From contig NW_026971892.1 of assembly GCF_026151205.1 (NCBI RefSeq), positions 1 through 22,030 on the forward strand: a DNA stretch of 22,030 bases, given 5' to 3'. The DNA comes from Bolinopsis microptera (Eukaryota > Ctenophora > Tentaculata > Lobata > Bolinopsidae). Every line of letters starts with the position of its first letter. Positions within the stretch are counted from its first letter, which is position 1. Below the pieces are notes generated by a model that was not told the DNA's origin, made no database searches, and worked only from the letters and a program-made list of their open reading frames with translations. A program made the translations under genes and the position numbers. This document shows, in pieces, positions 11,351 through 20,349 of the stretch.

Positions 11351-13345
11351 AAAAAGTTGTTCCCCTGGTTTTTAATACAACCCGCGATACCAACGGAAAC
11401 CTTAATTTTCGGGGCGGACATAATGAACGACATAATTGGGGGAACGGACATTTTAAAAACGCTCAAAGGCATTTAAAAACCATCCAAAAATTCCGAATTT
11501 TTTTATTTTTTCCCCCGACGTTTTTTTTTTTAATTTAAGCAAAGATTTTTAATCCATTTTTTTAATTAAGAATAAAAAAAGCAGTCATTAAAGGCCCGTA
11601 AAATGTTTTAAAATTTTGGTAAAATGCCAAAAGACAGTGTCAAAATTCCCCCTTATCATCTTCAAAATTAAATGGGTTTTCGTGGGATGGGAAATAGTCC
11701 ATGCTTAACCAAGCAAATAATTTCTAGCTTTTGTGGAAAAACTTTTTTTTCATACCCCCCTCCTGCATTTCCAATTATTTTAAATTTTTACTTTAGCCAT
11801 TTTCGGCGGTGCCCAAAATGGTTTATTTTAGACCCAAATTAGGAACCCCTTAAATTAACATCCACGTGGAGCTTTCTTTAAGCAAATTTTTTTCATTACC
11901 CCCTCATTTTAAATGAGAACTATAACAACGTCGGCCGGTACCCTTTTGGAAAACACGAAATTTAAACCCTAATCTAGCACCCGGAACAAGTTGGGACCAT
12001 GGTTGGGGGGGAAAAAAGCTCATGAAACATGTTTGTTGAAGGTGCCACATAATTTCGTTGAACTTTTTTCCGCCAAAAAGTGACCCTTGAAAAACATCAT
12101 AACTGAAGTTTTCCTGGGGCCTCCCCAGGGGCCCCAAGAGAATCTTTTCCGGGCGTTTAATTTCGGCACAAAAAGTTCTCAAAGTTGTTTATATTCTGGA
12201 CAAAAGTTCGAATGGAAAAAATTTTTTGGAAAAATTTCAACGGCCTTTAACTGGACGGGACATTTAAATTGAACGGACTTTATTTGAAAAAGGACCATAA
12301 ATGGAAACGTAGGGGCCTCCAGCGTTTTTCAAATTAATGGGCCCAAATAAGGTCCCGATAAAGGTAGTTTTCCACAGAAAACGCTCCTTTATAGAAAACA
12401 ATGGCTTCTGTAATGGGATTGCCCCAAGCCCTATGTTAGAAAAAGACCTGAGGAAAATTCTATTTTCCCAAAAGAAACAACTGCTTAAATTTGTCTGGTC
12501 TCGGACGTTTTGCTGGGCCCTTTATGACCGGCCCCCCATCATGGATTACATATTTTTTACTTTAGGAAAAGTTATCATCCGCTAAAATAATTTGCCCTGC
12601 ACCTTGCAGTGGAAAACGCCCCGTTTTTTCTTTCTATGAAATAAAGTTTCTTTGAACCGTTGGGTTTGTGACGCTCCTTTTATCCCCCAAACCACTTTAG
12701 AAAATCTTCCTCTTAATTGCGGAAAAAGAATGGAAGTTATACCCATTTTTTATGATTATTTTATTTTGAAAATGGAAAGTCATTTTTTAATTTTATTTCA
12801 ATTCAAAGGCTTTTTTCTATCGAATTGGAATCGGCGATCGGGAGCCCTTTTAAATCTCAGTTTACCCGGGTTTTCAGTTATCTTTCCCGATTTTTAACCC
12901 GCCCATCAGGGGTACCCCTCCCTCACCCTCAAACTCGCGCTTTGTGAAGGAAGGGGACCCGAGAGATCTCCTTCCGTAAGGGTGGGAACCTCTCACTAAT
13001 TAAAAGCATAGGTGCCCCCTAGGTAGGTAGGTAGTTTAAAAGGGAAAATTTCCAAGTCTGGCGAAAAATCCCAATCTTTCCAGGTTTTTTGCACTTCCCT
13101 AATTTTTGGTACCCTCTAAAATTCAAAAACTAACCTTTTGGGGTTTTCCTATTGAAAAATGTGGAGAAGAGTTTTTATACCGGTTTTTCCCCGTTGGAAA
13201 GCCCTTAACCACCCCATTCATTGGAAAACAAATTCCCACTATTAAGAAAATTAAAAATTCAGACACCTAAGAAAAAAGGTACGAAAGTACCCTGCTTTTT
13301 TTCACCACGAACAAAACCTTCGTCCCGTTTTTTCCCCGTGATGCC
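11351..13345. other. Transition from smeared to cleaner sequence, no gene seen
   Basis: Homopolymer smear declines through this stretch. Two moderate plus-strand frames lie in tandem in different frames (12337-12585 and 12652-12897), with an AATAAA polyadenylation-type hexamer near 12640 between them. I recognise no domain in either and see no in-frame splice joining them. A local GC-rich patch at 12828-13034 contains the 12-bp palindrome AGGGGTACCCCT (12908-12919) and a short GTAG tetranucleotide run near 13022-13034. It could be a decayed mobile-element fragment, but no diagnostic ends are visible. Confidence 0.45.
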
Positions 13346-13740
13346 GTGATTTAAACCTGGTTGTCTTCCCTTTTGGTCAGTGATAAAAACCAAGATTTAA
13401 CATGGGTTTGTTCTTGTCACGTGTAACCCCCAAAAAACATGGTGGTTCTCTTGGCACGTGGAACCCCAGATAAAACAAGGTTGTCTCTTTTTAAGGGTGA
13501 TAACCAAAGATAACTGGTTGTTCCTTTTGGTTCCGTGGCATAAACCAAAAATTAAACCCCTGGTTGTCCACTTGGGTCCCACGTAAAAACCAAGATAAAC
13601 ATGGGGTGTCTTCTGGGTACCGTGATAACCAAGGTTTAAACAGGTTGTCTCTTTTGGGCCCGTTGTAAACCAAATACATGGTTTTGGCTCTTTTGGGGCC
13701 CCGTTGAAAAATCAAGATAACACTGGGTTGGTTCTCTTAA
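13346..13740. repeat. ~39-bp minisatellite, 10 units
   Basis: The unit can be read as GTGATAACCAAGATAACATG followed by GTTGTCTCTTTTGGTYMC. Units begin near 13346, 13380, 13421, 13458, 13497, 13535, 13583, 13622, 13662 and 13703, and the usual spacing is 37-41 bases. Each unit can form a small AACCA/TGGTT stem, and the end of one unit with the start of the next gives a second GGTT/AACC pairing. The two minus-strand frames across it (13397-13582 and 13491-13715) are in different frames and merely translate the repeat. Smear is lower here than in the 6.9-kb array but still present. Confidence 0.88.
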
Positions 13741-14540
13741 CCACTCAAAAGCAAACAAACAACAGTCCCCGCAAGTTAATATAATTTTAGTGTCTAAATC
13801 AAATCATAATTATGCTTCCAGTTTTTGGCTGATTTCCGATAATTTTTTGAAAAAATATGCTGAAATCGTTGACAGTTTTAACGGTACCTTTCTGGGAAAA
13901 ATGTTTTAGGTTACAATTACTGTTTTCAAAACTAAGGGGTTTTCAATATTCCAACACGTGCCAGTTCTCAGGGTCTAATTTCCCGTTCCTGGAACTACCC
14001 GTTTCATATTTAAAGTCTGCTGAAAAAGTTGTACTAAAGATAAAAATTACTACGAACCGTTGTCTCCAGTAAACTGGCGTCTGCGCACCTGGTTACTTTC
14101 TACAGTAATTAGAACAAAAACTTTTAAAAGTATAATTTGCGTTCCATGTTTCTTAACGGAGTACCAAGATATAAAATGGAGGACTTTTTATTTCGACTCA
14201 TTCATTCGTCGAAATCTGAAGGTCGCCGAGAGGGAGTTACAAGTAAACAATTCGCTATTATGGCTGGGCCACTCCTTCTAGTCGACAGGTAGTTGAGTTG
14301 TGCTTCTGTTTGGGGGTTCTCCGATTCTTTTATTTCCTTTTTTTCGGGGTCTTTGGAACTTTGGGTTTTGATAGGGGTTCCAGTCATACTGCACCGTATT
14401 TGAGGGCAGCGCTTTGTATCTTAATGGGTGAAAGTAATTACAAATAACAAATGGGAGTTCCCTTGGTCGTCAAAAGGGTTTTGTTATTACTGCTAAACTC
14501 TCACTAAGTTTTAAGCATTGTGATATATTATATATTAATT
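13741..14540. other. AT-rich sequence without a recognised gene
   Basis: Sequence quality looks normal here. Plus-strand frames at 13857-14072 and 14060-14281 and a minus-strand frame at 14202-14387 overlap one another. None has a recognisable domain. The minus-strand frame is described separately because its composition is more protein-like than the others. Confidence 0.5.
14202..14420 (-). other. Unrecognised short open frame, Lys/Glu/Ser-rich
   Basis: On the minus strand an ATG at 14387 opens 61 codons, ending at 14202, and the frame is open for 11 further codons upstream, to an in-frame stop just beyond 14420. The N-terminal half is rich in Lys, Glu, Ser, Pro and Gln (for example SSKDPEKKEIKESENPQT), unlike the Phe/Leu/Ile-rich frames that chance gives in this AT-rich DNA, which is the only reason to list it. 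The bases GTGCAG just upstream of the ATG could act as a splice acceptor. I recognise no family. It may equally be chance, and a plus-strand frame overlaps it. Confidence 0.12.
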
Positions 14541-14608
14541 AAGAACCGTCTAGTTCTCAAGGCAGGATCTATATATATACATCCTGCTCAAGAACTAGAC
14601 GGTTTCTT
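14541..14608. ncRNA. Pre-miRNA-like inverted repeat hairpin
   Basis: The left arm (14544-14568) begins AACCGTCTAGTTCT and ends GCAGGAT; the right arm (14581-14604) begins ATCCTGC and ends AGAACTAGACGGTT. Fourteen perfect pairs are followed by a small asymmetric internal loop (CAAG against TCA, with one possible G-U pair) and seven more pairs, closing on a 12-base AT-rich loop (14569-14580). Three further pairs lie outside, across a one-base bulge. The size (about 61-68 nt), loop and single interior bulge resemble a pre-miRNA. I do not recognise either arm as a known miRNA. It could also be a small foldback element or an unexpressed palindrome; either strand could be the transcript. Confidence 0.4.
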
Positions 14609-14659
14609 CCTTAGAGGGGGTGGACACTTAGTTTGGATGTTAATTTTTGTTAAGTTAAA

Positions 14660-14691
14660 ATTTGCGTCTTAATACCCATTAAGACGCAAAT
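14660..14691. other. Perfect 14-bp stem-loop
   Basis: ATTTGCGTCTTAAT pairs perfectly with ATTAAGACGCAAAT around the four-base loop ACCC. This is a compact hairpin 52 bases downstream of the larger foldback. The segment TACCCATTAA (14673-14682), in the loop and right arm, is also complementary to TTAATGGGTA at 14712-14721, so two mutually exclusive folds are possible. There is no T-run of the kind that would make it a bacterial terminator, and the setting is eukaryotic. Confidence 0.7.
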
Positions 14692-14799
14692 GGGTTGATG
14701 GTTAAATGTTTTTAATGGGTAAAAAATATGCACATTTCACAATGGATCAGGTCCGTCCTTTGGCTATATCGTGCACGGTTGAATTACTTGGATCATAAT

Positions 14800-14823
14800 G
14801 GGCGGCGCCCAGCTCGGCGCCCA
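14800..14823. repeat. GC islet with duplicated CGGCGCCCA
   Basis: In otherwise AT-rich DNA, the 9-mer CGGCGCCCA occurs at 14803-14811 and again at 14815-14823, 12 bases apart. Each copy contains the GGCGCC palindrome. This is too short to assign a function; a duplicated factor-binding site or a small slippage duplication would both fit. Confidence 0.5.
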
Positions 14824-16520
14824 ACAACAGGCTGCAGTTAATTTAAATGGATAACTTTGTTTGTTAATTAATAAGATTAACAATGAAAGACACTTTATGT
14901 TTTAATAGGTGATGGACAATGGATTCTTGTCGTCTGGGGGACGTTTTCTAGCAAAGCGTAAATAACTTTAATAATAAAAGAACCTGAATTGTGGTTTGAA
15001 AGTATTAGATTCTAAACCGGTTCTTTGGCTGGTTCTTATCTCGGCTGAATGGAGCAGGGGCACCATCATGTTGTGGGCGTTTTGCTGATTACAATAACAA
15101 TCTGCCTTAAAATTTTGTGCATTTTTTTAGCTAAATGTGTATGCAAATTGCACAATGTTATTTTATTCGGCCTGCTTTGTTTTTTCTTGCGACCTAGGAT
15201 ATTGGACATTTATAATTATTACAGCCATAGAACTCACAGATTATGTTCGATAATCGATGTAAACCCTTAAAAATTGAACATAATATATACATTAAAAATT
15301 ATAATAATTATTCGTTTTATCATAAACTATCGTTTGGGCTGCAGTTGGGTTTTGCTACTTTAACTTACTAAGCACTACCCTAAGTAGTAGTTACATAATG
15401 AAACTATGACTTGTTAATCTACAAATCAGGGCTGGTTCATTGAAAATTTTTTTAGTAGGGCTCCCAATTGTCTTTTAAATTGCGTAAATTGGTATTTTAA
15501 TTATATTAGGTATATTCTAATTCTATCATTAAGTTTGGTTTTTAAAGTTCTTGTTATAGTAACAATAAGTTACTATTTTCTTTGTGGTTTTTACCGTGAA
15601 CTTCCGTCTTACGCTCAAGCCGATTCAGCATTTATAGTGTACGTGATTTAAACATGTGGACAGTGCTGGGGGGTTGTTTGGGATCGTGCCCAAGTGCCAC
15701 GGCCATTTGAATCTCTCATGATTGTCCATAAATTCCTCTCATTAATTATGATAATTTTTCCTCGTAGTCGTAATAATTTTCCACGTGTAATTATGCGATA
15801 ATTCCCTGGAATATTTCAAAACGTGACCGATGACGCGACCATGACTCCATCAATTTCCAAAACGTGGACAGCTCCAATGGGGATATTAGTTCTAGCCGAA
15901 TAAATTTCACCATTAGTCGAAATTTATTATATTAATTGTTATCCGACGCCCCCAAATTTAAAAAGAAAAATGAGGAACATTTCGGGGGTAAGTTTTTTGA
16001 GAGAAGCTCCTCTCCTTGTTTGAAAACTGTTCGTAAAATTTTACCAGTGGGACAATGGACAATGGACATTGCTTATCGGAGCAAGGTTGTGGGATTCCTA
16101 AAATATAAACGTCTGTTTTTGATTTCTTAAGAATTTAAGGAATAGAAACATCCTTTCCAGTTAAACTAATTTCAATTCGATTTTCATTAAACTTAATCAA
16201 GCAAACTTCAGCTGTAAACGCTCGGTTGTTATTAATAGGATGCAGCTAGAAAACGTTGCCATTTGAATGATTTGCAGAAATACGCCTATCTTTAATAATT
16301 TCATTTGAAGTTAACCAGTTGGCCCTTCTGCACAGTTTCTAAATCCTCCTAAATCATACAGCACATCACAGCTCTGAGGTGCAACACACTTTCCTTGAAT
16401 ACACCTTATTAAACCCTGGAGTCGGAAGTTACGCTGACACTATAAGTCCTCTGTATCAGGAGACTCCTCTTGGAGTTTACTAAAAGTAAAGCCGAATAAG
16501 CAGTTTCAAGTAAGCGGGAG
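14824..16520. other. AT-rich sequence without a recognised gene
   Basis: Quality looks normal. A 73-codon frame (15049-15270 plus) is Ile/Leu/Cys-rich and hydrophobic, and 15936-16130 plus holds another unrecognised frame. Small structures seen: an 8-bp stem ATAGTAAC/GTTACTAT around 15556-15576; a near-repeat of TTTCAAAACGTGACC (near 15815) as TTCCAAAACGTGGAC (near 15855); and a triple GACAATG-type motif at about 16050-16070. None defines a gene or element. Confidence 0.45.
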
Positions 16521-16524
16521 GAGC

Positions 16525-16534
16525 GGGGGCGGGG
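16525..16534. promoter_or_regulatory. GC box (GGGGGCGGGG)
   Basis: GGGGGCGGGG matches the binding consensus of Sp1/KLF zinc-finger factors. It stands out in AT-rich DNA and lies about 540 bases upstream of the TATA-like site at 17064 and 100 bases upstream of a CRE palindrome. The match alone does not show function, and occasional G-run inflation persists in this part of the window. Confidence 0.3.
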
Positions 16535-16590
16535 AAAAACAGAAAATTGCTTGAATGCTGATAGTTACATAGAACATGGAACAAAAGAGG

Positions 16591-16632
16591 GACCGGGTCA
16601 CTGTCAGTGACGGTCCAGAAGCAGTGACGTCA
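16591..16632. promoter_or_regulatory. CRE palindrome with adjacent inverted repeat
   Basis: TGACGTCA at 16625-16632 is the full palindromic cAMP-response element bound by CREB/ATF bZIP factors. Immediately upstream, GACCGGGTCACTG (16591-16603) and CAGTGACGGTC (16605-16615) form an inverted repeat with a two-base bulge. The word CAGTGACG is shared by the inverted repeat (16605) and the CRE (16623), and a variant CAGTGGACG occurs at 16637. This clustering supports a regulatory reading, but no gene downstream could be identified. Confidence 0.35.
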
Positions 16633-17060
16633 GAGCAGTGGACGTACACAGGGTGACCGGCCCCCCGAGCAACCCGATATTCTTGAGAAGAGATGAGAGG
16701 AAATTGTGTTCGAATCTGTCAGGACATTATACCTAAAATTTTTATTGTTTACCTTTGAGCGGCTAGGTATTCTTTTTTTGTTGAAACCGGAATTTCAATA
16801 ACAATTCCCGACGTGCTAAATTATTAACATTATGATTTTTGTTAGAACAAAGGGCATCTTCTGAGGGTATTCCTAATTCTGAGTAAACAACTAGATCTCA
16901 AGATTCCAAGAACTTAAAAACAGTTAAAGGGCCGCAGGAAAAGAGGCCAAATAGCACCCAACCGGCCCAATCTTAACTGGTACTCTTCCCAAGGCTTAAC
17001 TTGTCGGAAAACCTCGTTTCAGTAGAAGATCGGGCCCTGAAGCCTTGCACTAAACTTTCC

Positions 17061-17095
17061 CTTTATAAAACCAGGTACCAACCTCCTCTCAGCAC
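17061..17095 (+). promoter_or_regulatory. Candidate core promoter: TATA box and initiator
   Basis: TATAAAA at 17064-17070 lies 27 bases upstream of the A in TCAGCA (17089-17094), the expected distance between a TATA box and the +1 base of an arthropod-type initiator (TCAGTY). No downstream promoter element is evident. About 70 bases further on, a T/C tract ending in CAG (near 17172) precedes ATGG (17178). The frame that follows is only 30 codons, so any transcript is either non-coding or spliced to an exon I cannot identify. Confidence 0.3.
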
Positions 17096-17177
17096 ACTTT
17101 TCCGTTTTCTAACAGTGCTTTTTGGATAACGTTATCTTCTACTTTGCCCTTGTCGTTTTTTTTTCTGTCCAGTGTCG

Positions 17178-17270
17178 ATGGCTAGGCAGAGATTAAAACT
17201 TATATACTCAGTAAATTGTCGGTTTATAATTTTTCCCAGTTCAGTCAGAATTGTCCAGCTTCTTAAATAA
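17178..17270 (+). other. Unrecognised 30-codon frame downstream of TATA/Inr
   Basis: An ATG in fair context (TCGATGG) opens a 30-codon frame starting MARQRLKL and ending at TAA 17270. It is listed only because it is the first ATG after a polypyrimidine-CAG sequence downstream of the candidate core promoter. CAGTAAAT near 17209 could act as a splice donor, giving a first coding exon of about 10 codons. There is no family match and no partner exon, so this is weak. Confidence 0.1.
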
Positions 17271-19119
17271 TTATGATAAAGTAAATCGCATCCAAGACGG
17301 TTTTTCGAACCGTGGTGTAAATGGTGATATCAGCCATTTTCACAGAGCTGGGGAATGGGAATGAAATGTGTGGGGGGACATGTCCATGATTTTTTAATAA
17401 GTAGCTGTTTAATTGTGGAGAGACGTAACCGTGGCTGAGTGTTGGTGGGAACAGTGGTGACAGCAACGGGCAGCCCTAACAAAATTCTATCCACTATCTG
17501 ATAGACTTCAAAATTGCAAATATTAACTTGGATAAACCTGTCCTGGGATTATTCGTTATATTTTCTACATGGAGGAAAGAACCCGAGGATTAATCCAATC
17601 TTTTGTTAACTTACCAAAAAGTAAACTGAGTACAACTTATGAAAAAAGGTACAAGCAATGAGCGCTTTCTTCTTAAATCTAAGCCCCCTCTTTTTTTCGG
17701 CATTGTATAACATGCACGGAAAATATCTCGAAAAAATCTGCCGTTTTCGATACCAAGCTGAGAACCATAAAACAAGAAAACTCTTCCCATGCTTTTAAAA
17801 TAAATCTAATTTATGCTATTGGCTATTGTTTGGTATTTTACAATAAAAAAAAACCATAGAAAATCAAATCCAATTTCATGTTGGAAAAATGCAAAAAAGA
17901 CAACTAGCCTTTTAATACGGCTTGATATTTAATGGTTTTGAAGGAATCTGTTATGTAGCTTACTAATATAATTTGTTCCGTTTTGGTCTACTATGGCCTT
18001 TGCACCTTAAACTCGTGTTTTGGGAAAAAGGTTGTAAAACCTTTTTTCAGATTTGTAATTCCAGTTCTTCAGTGATGGTTGGGAAAAAGAATTCTAGAGG
18101 AGCTTTTCCTTTTATGAACTTCAAGGATCGTGATGGGGTTTCATTTTTCCGTACTTTTTCATCATTAGTCATTTCGGGGCTGGAAGCAGTTAAAAGTTTC
18201 CGACAGTTTTGTTTAGTTTCGTGAAATTATCCGGAAATTATGCAGGCCCCCGTTTTGTCAGGAAATTCCCTTCTAAATTTGATAAATATTAGTTATACAA
18301 ACCCTTGATACCTGGGGGAGTTCCCCCCTCAAAATGAGACCCAAACAAACTCGAATTTGCTCATTTTGCCGGGGATACCTTACCATTTTTTCATGAGTTT
18401 TTTATTCGCAGGTAATCAGTGACCCCTGTCCGTTGAGATTGTTTTGTTTTATTCAACACGACAATGCAGTTATGTGCCGGAAGACTGATTAAATTTAAAC
18501 AGCTTTTATGAACATTCAAAAATGGGAAATAATTTGAAAAAAATTATTCCCGGGTAAAGGCGCCACAGATTCCTTGGGTGGATGTTTACAAATCACTTTT
18601 GAAACCTGCCAAAAGAATTAGAAAAGGTTTGTTGATATAAACCTCATTAAAAGAGAGAAAAAGGCAACCTATGGGTTTCCAATTTGAACTAATAAAAATT
18701 CTATGGGGCCGGGTTTGGGAATTTATTGTTTCCTGGAATTTTTTGTGTGCCTTCTTATGAAACACCCAGTTTTTAAACACTAAATTTTTACGAGAAAACT
18801 TTGACTTGCTGGAAACTTCATAACGTTTTCAAAACCATAATTTGTTTGTTTTATCTCTGGGTATTTCAGATAACCTTCATGGATTTTCTGGAGGAGTTCC
18901 CACAACAGGAATTCCAACCGCGGGTGGTGATACAAATTTAATAATCTCAGACCCAATTTTATCATATTTCATCAAAATTTCAGGCAACAATAAAGGATAG
19001 CCCACCATCATTTACAGACGACAATAGAACTATAATTTATTTGAAATTATAAAAACTTCAAAATTATATTTAATAAGTTATTGTATATAATAAGTTATAT
19101 ATTGCTCTGTTTGAAGGAG
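17271..19119. other. Sequence without a recognised gene
   Basis: Short unrecognised frames lie at 17263-17466 (minus), 17973-18224 (plus), 18586-18780 (minus) and 18780-18965 (minus). The last two are adjacent on the same strand but in different frames; I see no intron between them and no domain in either. A 9-bp inverted repeat, CAAAATGAG/CTCATTTTG, lies at 18330-18368. The segment 19025-19105 is nearly pure A/T and contains AATAAGTTAT twice. Confidence 0.45.
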
Positions 19120-19450
19120 CGTCACAGCCGGCCTCCATTACCATGAATATTGATATTTAGGTTGCGGTGGCCCAGAATTGCTGTCCCCACCAGTAAATTT
19201 ATATTCCAAATTACTCTCGCGGAGAGTGGTCCGAGAGTGGATTACGGGGACAGAACGTTATCTTTCGAGTTCTGTGTGGTCGGGTGGTCGGTGGCTTATT
19301 GTTCACCATATTATCTAGACAGACATTACGACGGGTCCACATCACACTCGCATCACAGGGATTGTCATGGTAAACGCACGTCAGGTCACGTGTGGCATTG
19401 TCACGTGACGTACCCGGTAGATTTTCCCATGTGGCACAACTTCTCCTTTG
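19120..19450. promoter_or_regulatory. GC-richer segment with paired CACGTG boxes
   Basis: This stretch is clearly richer in G+C than its surroundings. It contains CACGTG at 19387-19392 and again at 19402-19407, the second inside the perfect 10-bp palindrome GTCACGTGAC (19400-19409). CACGTG is the E-box of bHLH-zip factors (Myc/Max, USF, Mitf/TFEB), and GTCACGTGAC is the optimal CLEAR-type site of the Mitf/TFEB family. ACGTCA and GTGACGTAC flank them. A direct repeat GAGAGTGG lies at 19223 and 19233. The 107-codon frame across it opens at a TTG and shows no known domain. Confidence 0.35.
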
Positions 19451-19721
19451 TTACGCCTCCCAATATTTATTAGTTACATTCTCCACTTCATACGTTTCTG
19501 TAATTTCGCAACACCTGAAGCTGAAGAAGCCTTCATTTTTTCCTGATGACCACTGTGAAAACCTGTACGTGTTCTAAATTTAATCAGAGCTCTTTTTATT
19601 ATTTCCTTTGTGTTAGTAGGGATTTGAGAAAAACCTTGCCCGGACCCAGCCAGCTCTCAGCGAATTTAACTTACAATGATTTGCAGAACTTTAAGTAGCC
19701 TGGAGAGAATAAGGAAAACCC

Positions 19722-19769
19722 TGAAACAAGTGTTCGGGAACAGTGTCCTGAACAAGTGTCCGGAACATG
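19722..19769. repeat. 13-bp mini-tandem, ~3.5 units
   Basis: GAAACAAGTGTTCG, GGAACAGTGTCCT, GAACAAGTGTCCG and a partial GAACATGG follow one another without spacers. The units share GAACA and TGTCC or TGTTC words that are nearly complementary, so the array is also locally palindromic. It is short enough to be a simple slippage product. Confidence 0.6.
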
Positions 19770-20039
19770 GTCGTCTCCGGTTTTAACGAGGTGATGACAC
19801 TGGTATGTGGGTCTGGTAATTACCCGCTAAATAACGGTATCACATCCCCTTCACATTCCTGCATCTACACTTTTCTCGTTACCCCCCGGTTAAGCAGGCT
19901 CCATAGCAAAATACTTGCTTCCCTCAAGGTCCCTAGAAAGGGGGTTTTTGTTTGGGGGCTACCTACCAACAATCTACATTCCAACCGACTCCCCACATCT
20001 TTCACCTGTACAGTAGCTCCACATAGATTGTTGTCTTAA
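19767..20039 (+). other. Unrecognised 90-codon open frame
   Basis: An ATG at 19767 opens a 90-codon frame, the longest ATG-started one in the cleaner half of the window. Its composition is mixed (Ser, Leu, Pro, Asn, Thr) without long homopolymer-derived runs. No signal peptide, membrane segment or family motif is apparent. The initiator ATG lies inside the 13-bp mini-tandem, which argues against a conserved start. CAACAATCTA near 19968 reappears inverted as TAGATTGTTG near 20024. Chance is the likeliest explanation. Confidence 0.12.
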
Positions 20040-20349
20040 AGTTTTTTTTGTCCCGTGCTTAACCTACATAATTATCATCACAATGTATATATTAACCTGG
20101 TAGGAGCTTTTGAGAAGGTTTATAAACAGTTTTCGTTGGCCAGGACATCAAGCTTCTTTTGTTCGTTCCCCCGGACGAGGTTGGAGTCACCAGCGATCCC
20201 GTTAAATGCTGTGCTATTCCTGCAATTATTTCAGTGATTTAGGGTCTAGTCCACTAGGGTTGCTGGAAGCCTTGTCCAAGGACGGTTAAGTAGCTATTTA
20301 GTAGTTGTCCCAGGACTAAGATGAGAAGTTGTATCATACGTACTTTTCA

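Noticed and set aside
12337-12897. Two successive plus-strand frames with AATAAA between them as a small gene
   Set aside because: They are in different frames, open in no convincing context and have no recognisable domain. AATAAA is common by chance in AT-rich DNA.
13346-13740. Possible CRISPR array, or a Trp/Asn-rich repeat protein on the minus strand
   Set aside because: The units abut with no unique spacers, so it is not CRISPR. The unit is about 39-41 bases with variable length, and the two minus-strand frames are out of phase with one another.
16708-16716. GTTCGAATC resembling a tRNA T-loop / B box
   Set aside because: There is no matching A box, no T-arm stem around it and no acceptor stem upstream and downstream.
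18330-18368. A 9-bp inverted repeat CAAAATGAG/CTCATTTTG as a hairpin element
   Set aside because: It is short, with a 21-base loop and no extension, and is expected by chance in a window of this size.
18586-19010. Two adjacent minus-strand frames plus a third, Pro/Val-rich 44-codon frame, suggesting a frameshifted gene
   Set aside because: The three frames are mutually out of phase. I recognise no domain in any and no plausible intron joins them, so a restored gene would be speculation.
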